Source of the DNA: Enterococcus crotali
GTDB taxonomy: Bacteria; Bacillota; Bacilli; Lactobacillales; Enterococcaceae
DNA: 49,930 bases
Reading direction: 5' to 3'
Assembly (NCBI RefSeq): GCF_000633635.1
Contig: NZ_AYPQ01000004.1
Location: 134,352-184,281, forward strand
A program made the translations under genes and the position numbers. Every line of letters starts with the position of its first letter. Position 1 is the first letter of the stretch. The notes beneath the pieces are model-generated. The model did not search any database and was not told the origin of the DNA. It was given only the letters and a program-made list of their open reading frames with translations. Shown here piece after piece: positions 47,349 through 49,930 of the stretch.

Positions 47349-47924
47349 ATGAGTGAATCCCAAATAACCAAAAAAGCCATCTCATCTGCATTGATCGAAT
47401 TATGCGATCGAAAGCTTTTCAGTAAAATAAGTGTCCAAGATATCACCAAAGAAGTTGGTCTAAATCGCCAGACCTTCTATTATCACTTCACCGATAAACA
47501 AGATCTTTTGCGCTGGATTTATACCCACGATGCATTGATTTATTTAGATTCACCAGATGTCAGTATCGACAATTGGGAAGAACAGGCCTTAAAAATGCTA
47601 AAAGCGATTCAATCTAAAAGTGATTTCTACTATAATACAGTCAGCTCAGATTCAGATATCTTAAGAAAGTGCTTTTCAGCAATCACAAATAAACTGTTCA
47701 TCAATTTATTCGATCAAATGGACAAAGAAAAGCAATTACTCCCAGAAGATAAAGTCTTTTACGCTCGTTTCTTTTCATATGGTTGTAGTGGAGTCTTGAT
47801 CGATTGGATTCTCGGTAGCTATAAAGAATCACCGCTAGAAATCGCTACACAGCTATTCCGTTTAGCCAAAGACACTGAGTTTTTCTCTTACCGCCTCTAT
47901 GCCCAAGAGAATGAGCTATTGTGA
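47349..47924 (+). CDS. TetR-family regulator, probable controller of ohyA
   Basis: The 191-residue product has a TetR N-terminal helix-turn-helix (ISVQDITKEVGLNRQTFYYHFTDKQDLLRWI, about 26-56) and a helical ligand-binding domain of the DhaS/TetR_C class. ATG 47349 is chosen because GCGAGGAAAA precedes it; the frame from 47163 runs through an AT-rich spacer with TATGAT (47312-47317), a possible -10. It lies 107 bases before the oleate hydratase gene on the same strand, and a palindrome overlaps its stop codon, so control of ohyA in response to fatty acids is a fair inference. Confidence 0.85.
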   Translation: MSESQITKKAISSALIELCDRKLFSKISVQDITKEVGLNRQTFYYHFTDKQDLLRWIYTHDALIYLDSPDVSIDNWEEQALKMLKAIQSKSDFYYNTVSSDSDILRKCFSAITNKLFINLFDQMDKEKQLLPEDKVFYARFFSYGCSGVLIDWILGSYKESPLEIATQLFRLAKDTEFFSYRLYAQENELL

Positions 47925-47933
47925 CAAATTGTC
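47923..47933. promoter_or_regulatory. GACAA-A-TTGTC palindrome upstream of ohyA
   Basis: A perfect 5-1-5 inverted repeat overlaps the TetR stop codon and lies 98 bases before ohyA. It is a candidate operator for the TetR-type regulator. Confidence 0.35.
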
Positions 47934-48031
47934 CATAGTGTCTAAAAAGAAGACGGAATGGAAAGGCTATCACAAGACTTTTATGTAGAATCATTGTACG
48001 CTAGGTTCATAAATTGAATCGGGGGGATTTC

Positions 48032-49725
48032 ATGAAAAAAAGACATATTGGATTAGCAGCAGCAGGTGCACTAGGTGCGGCCTTTCTAGCTAAAAAAGTA
48101 TCCGCTGAAAAGAAAGTAGAAAAAGTTGCTGAAATAGAAGAAGAAATCAATAGCCGTTATTATGGAGACAAACAGGTCTACCTAATTGGCGGTGGGATTG
48201 CGACAATGGCGGCAGCAGCTTACTTGATTCGCGATGCTAATTTTAGTGGGAAAAATATCCATGTGATCGAAGGTATGAAAATTCTGGGCGGAAGCAATGA
48301 TGGTATCGGTACAAACGAAAAAGGATTCGTTGCTCGTGGTGGCCGGATGCTTAATGAAGAAACCTATGAAAATTTCTGGGAATTATTTGATAGCATTCCA
48401 TCACTTGAATGGCCAAATCATAGCGTGACAGATGAAATTTTAAATTTTGATCATTTACATCCAACACACGCTCAAGCACGTTTGGTTACAAAAGACCAAG
48501 AAATCCTTGATGCACATACCATGGGGTTTGATAATGAAGATCGCTTAGCCATGACTAAATTATTAGGCGCATCAGAAGAAAGTTTAGATGGTGTGACGAT
48601 TGAAGAATGGTTTGGCCCACACTTTTTTGAAACAAATTTCTGGTATATGTGGCAAACGACATTCGCTTTCCAAAAATGGAGCAGCGCCTTTGAATTACGT
48701 CGTTATATGAATCGAATGATTTTAGAGTTTTCTCGTATCGATACATTAGAAGGGGTTACTCGTACGCCGCTAAACCAATACGATAGTGTGATTTTACCGT
48801 TGAAAGCATTTTTAGAAAAACATGGCGTTGACTTTACTTTAAATGAAGATGTGGTAGATTTAGAATTCAAACCAGGCTCTGAAATCACTGTCACTGCGTT
48901 GAAACTAGGGAATGGAGAAACAATCGAGCTAAATGAAGAAGATGTTGTGATCATGACTAATGGAACGATGACAGATAGCTCAACAGAAGGTGACTGGAGC
49001 ACTCCAGCCCCAGCAGTTACGGAAGAATCTCGTTCTGCTCGTCTATGGCGTAATATTGCCAAGAAAAAAGCTGGATTAGGCAATCCTGAGCCGTTCTTTG
49101 GCAATGAAGCTGAAACAAATTGGGAAAGCTTTACGGTTACTTGTCGTGGTGAAAAATTATTAAAACGAATTGAAGAATTTTCCGGCAACATCCCTGGATC
49201 AGGTGCTTGATGACCCTGAAAGATTCAAGTTGGTTGATGAGTACTGTTGTTGCGGCCCAACCTCATTTTAAAAATCAAGATCCTGATACAACCATATTCT
49301 GGGGCTACGGCATTTACACAGATAAAGTCGGCGATTACGTGAAAAAACCAATGCGTGATTGTACAGGGGAAGAAATTTTATATGAATGGATCTGTCAAAT
49401 GGGTTGGCAAGCGGATTGGGATGAAATCATCAAAGATGTGGTGAACGTGATTCCAGCATATATGCCATACATCGATGCACAATTCCAACCACGTAAAATG
49501 ACGGATCGTCCTCAAGTTGTTCCAGAAAACAGCACAAATTTTGCAATGGTCAGTCAATTTGTGGAAATACCGAAAGACATGGTCTTTACAGAAGAGTATT
49601 CAGTACGTGCGGCGAGAATTGCGGTATATACTCTGTTTGATATCGATAAGGAAATTATTCCTGTCACTCCATATAATCGAGATCCTAAAGTATTAGCTAA
49701 AGCTGCTCAAACGATGTTTAGATAG
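48032..49725 (+). pseudogene. ohyA: Oleate hydratase (MCRA family), interrupted by a one-base deletion
   Basis: Oleate hydratases add water to unsaturated fatty acids (oleic to 10-hydroxystearic acid), with FAD as structural cofactor, and help bacteria to detoxify fatty acids. The frame from ATG 48032 (GGGGGG upstream) shows the Rossmann motif LIGGGIATMAAA (51-62), the RGGRMLNEETYENFW region with active-site Glu, and ends at 49210 with PGSGA. The C-terminal part continues in the next frame to 49725. Adding one T at 49207-49208 gives GSGALMTLKDSSW and 564 residues, close to family length. The N-terminus has an Ala-rich hydrophobic segment (about 6-24) before the FAD domain, suggesting membrane contact. 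Sequencing error is the simplest reading of the break. Confidence 0.88.
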
Positions 49726-49794
49726 ATAGTTAAAGTATCATATGAAATGACCCTATTGAAGTATTCAAGGGAAAATAGTTATAATTATCAAAAG

Positions 49795-49843
49795 AAAAGA
49801 GGATGGAATAGAACTAATTTTTAGTTCTATTCCATCCTCTTTT
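49795..49843 (+). terminator. Terminator after ohyA
   Basis: A perfect 21-base stem (49795-49815 with 49823-49843) has the loop AATTTTT, the same loop as in the hairpin at 9307-9347. Confidence 0.9.
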
Positions 49844-49866
49844 CTTTCTTTGTTTAAAATTTAAAT

Positions 49867-49896
49867 GATACCTAAAAGATAGGTATCGATTTTTTT
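49867..49896 (+). terminator. Second small terminator at the window end
   Basis: GATACCT (49867-49873) pairs with AGGTATC (49881-49887), followed by GATTTTTTT. It may back up the ohyA terminator. Confidence 0.55.
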
Positions 49897-49930
49897 ACTT
49901 TTTTTTGACAATTAATTTACTAAAAAAAAA

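Overview
The window looks like a low-GC Firmicute chromosome, most likely an Enterococcus related to E. faecalis. This is inferred from gene content and order (two WxL surface-protein loci, ruvAB, a ricA-mutS-mutL block, Mga-like and LicR-type regulators), purine-rich ribosome binding sites and AT-rich spacers. No rRNA, tRNA, CRISPR array, prophage or intact insertion sequence was seen.

Layout. 1-276: two tandem hairpin-bearing repeat units. 277-5707: a membrane protein, a catalytically dead type I signal peptidase, an active signal peptidase, a YfhO-type membrane glycosyltransferase (frameshifted) and a lipoprotein. 5881-9234: an ABC-2 transporter with its own two-component system, behind a palindromic operator candidate. 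9468-13142 (minus): a small membrane protein, an Mga-like regulator and an LRR/MucBP adhesin (the last two frameshifted). 13474-18920: WxL locus 1, with an atypical winged-helix regulator, a large WxL protein, a small anchored protein, a short WxL protein and a WxL-interacting protein. 19583-24989: a LicR-type regulator divergent from a lactose/cellobiose-type PTS (IIB, IIC, IIA) and a GH1 6-phospho-beta-glycosidase, with a cre-like site between them. 25243-26821: a small XRE protein, a 19-residue hydrophobic peptide ORF and a divergent Rgg-like regulator. 27035-27832: ymdB. 28036-34236: an Mga-like regulator (frameshifted) and WxL locus 2. 34613-44949: ricA/ymcA, mutS, mutL (frameshifted), maf, acyl-CoA thioesterase, msrB, an orphan OppA-type lipoprotein, ruvA and ruvB. 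45120-49725: a CPBP-like membrane protein, a coiled-coil membrane protein, a TetR regulator and oleate hydratase (frameshifted).

How the parts fit. Each WxL locus carries large and small WxL proteins (non-covalent wall binding), a short sorting-signal protein and a membrane-anchored WxL-interacting protein, and each lies beside an Mga-like regulator. Locus 2 sits between ymdB and ricA-mutS-mutL, genes that are near neighbours in Bacillus, so it looks like an accessory insertion into a housekeeping block. The PTS operon is a self-contained uptake and hydrolysis unit for a beta-glucoside. The Rgg-like gene with its divergent short hydrophobic ORF resembles a streptococcal Rgg/SHP peptide-signalling pair and is the best candidate here for an undescribed system.

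Six genes (yfhO, the Mga-like gene at 9784, the LRR adhesin, the Mga-like gene at 28036, mutL, ohyA) are each broken by what reads as one missing base in a short homopolymer, and each becomes full length when one base is restored. All six being deletions points to assembly error first. Because mutL is among them, a real mutator lineage should still be excluded.
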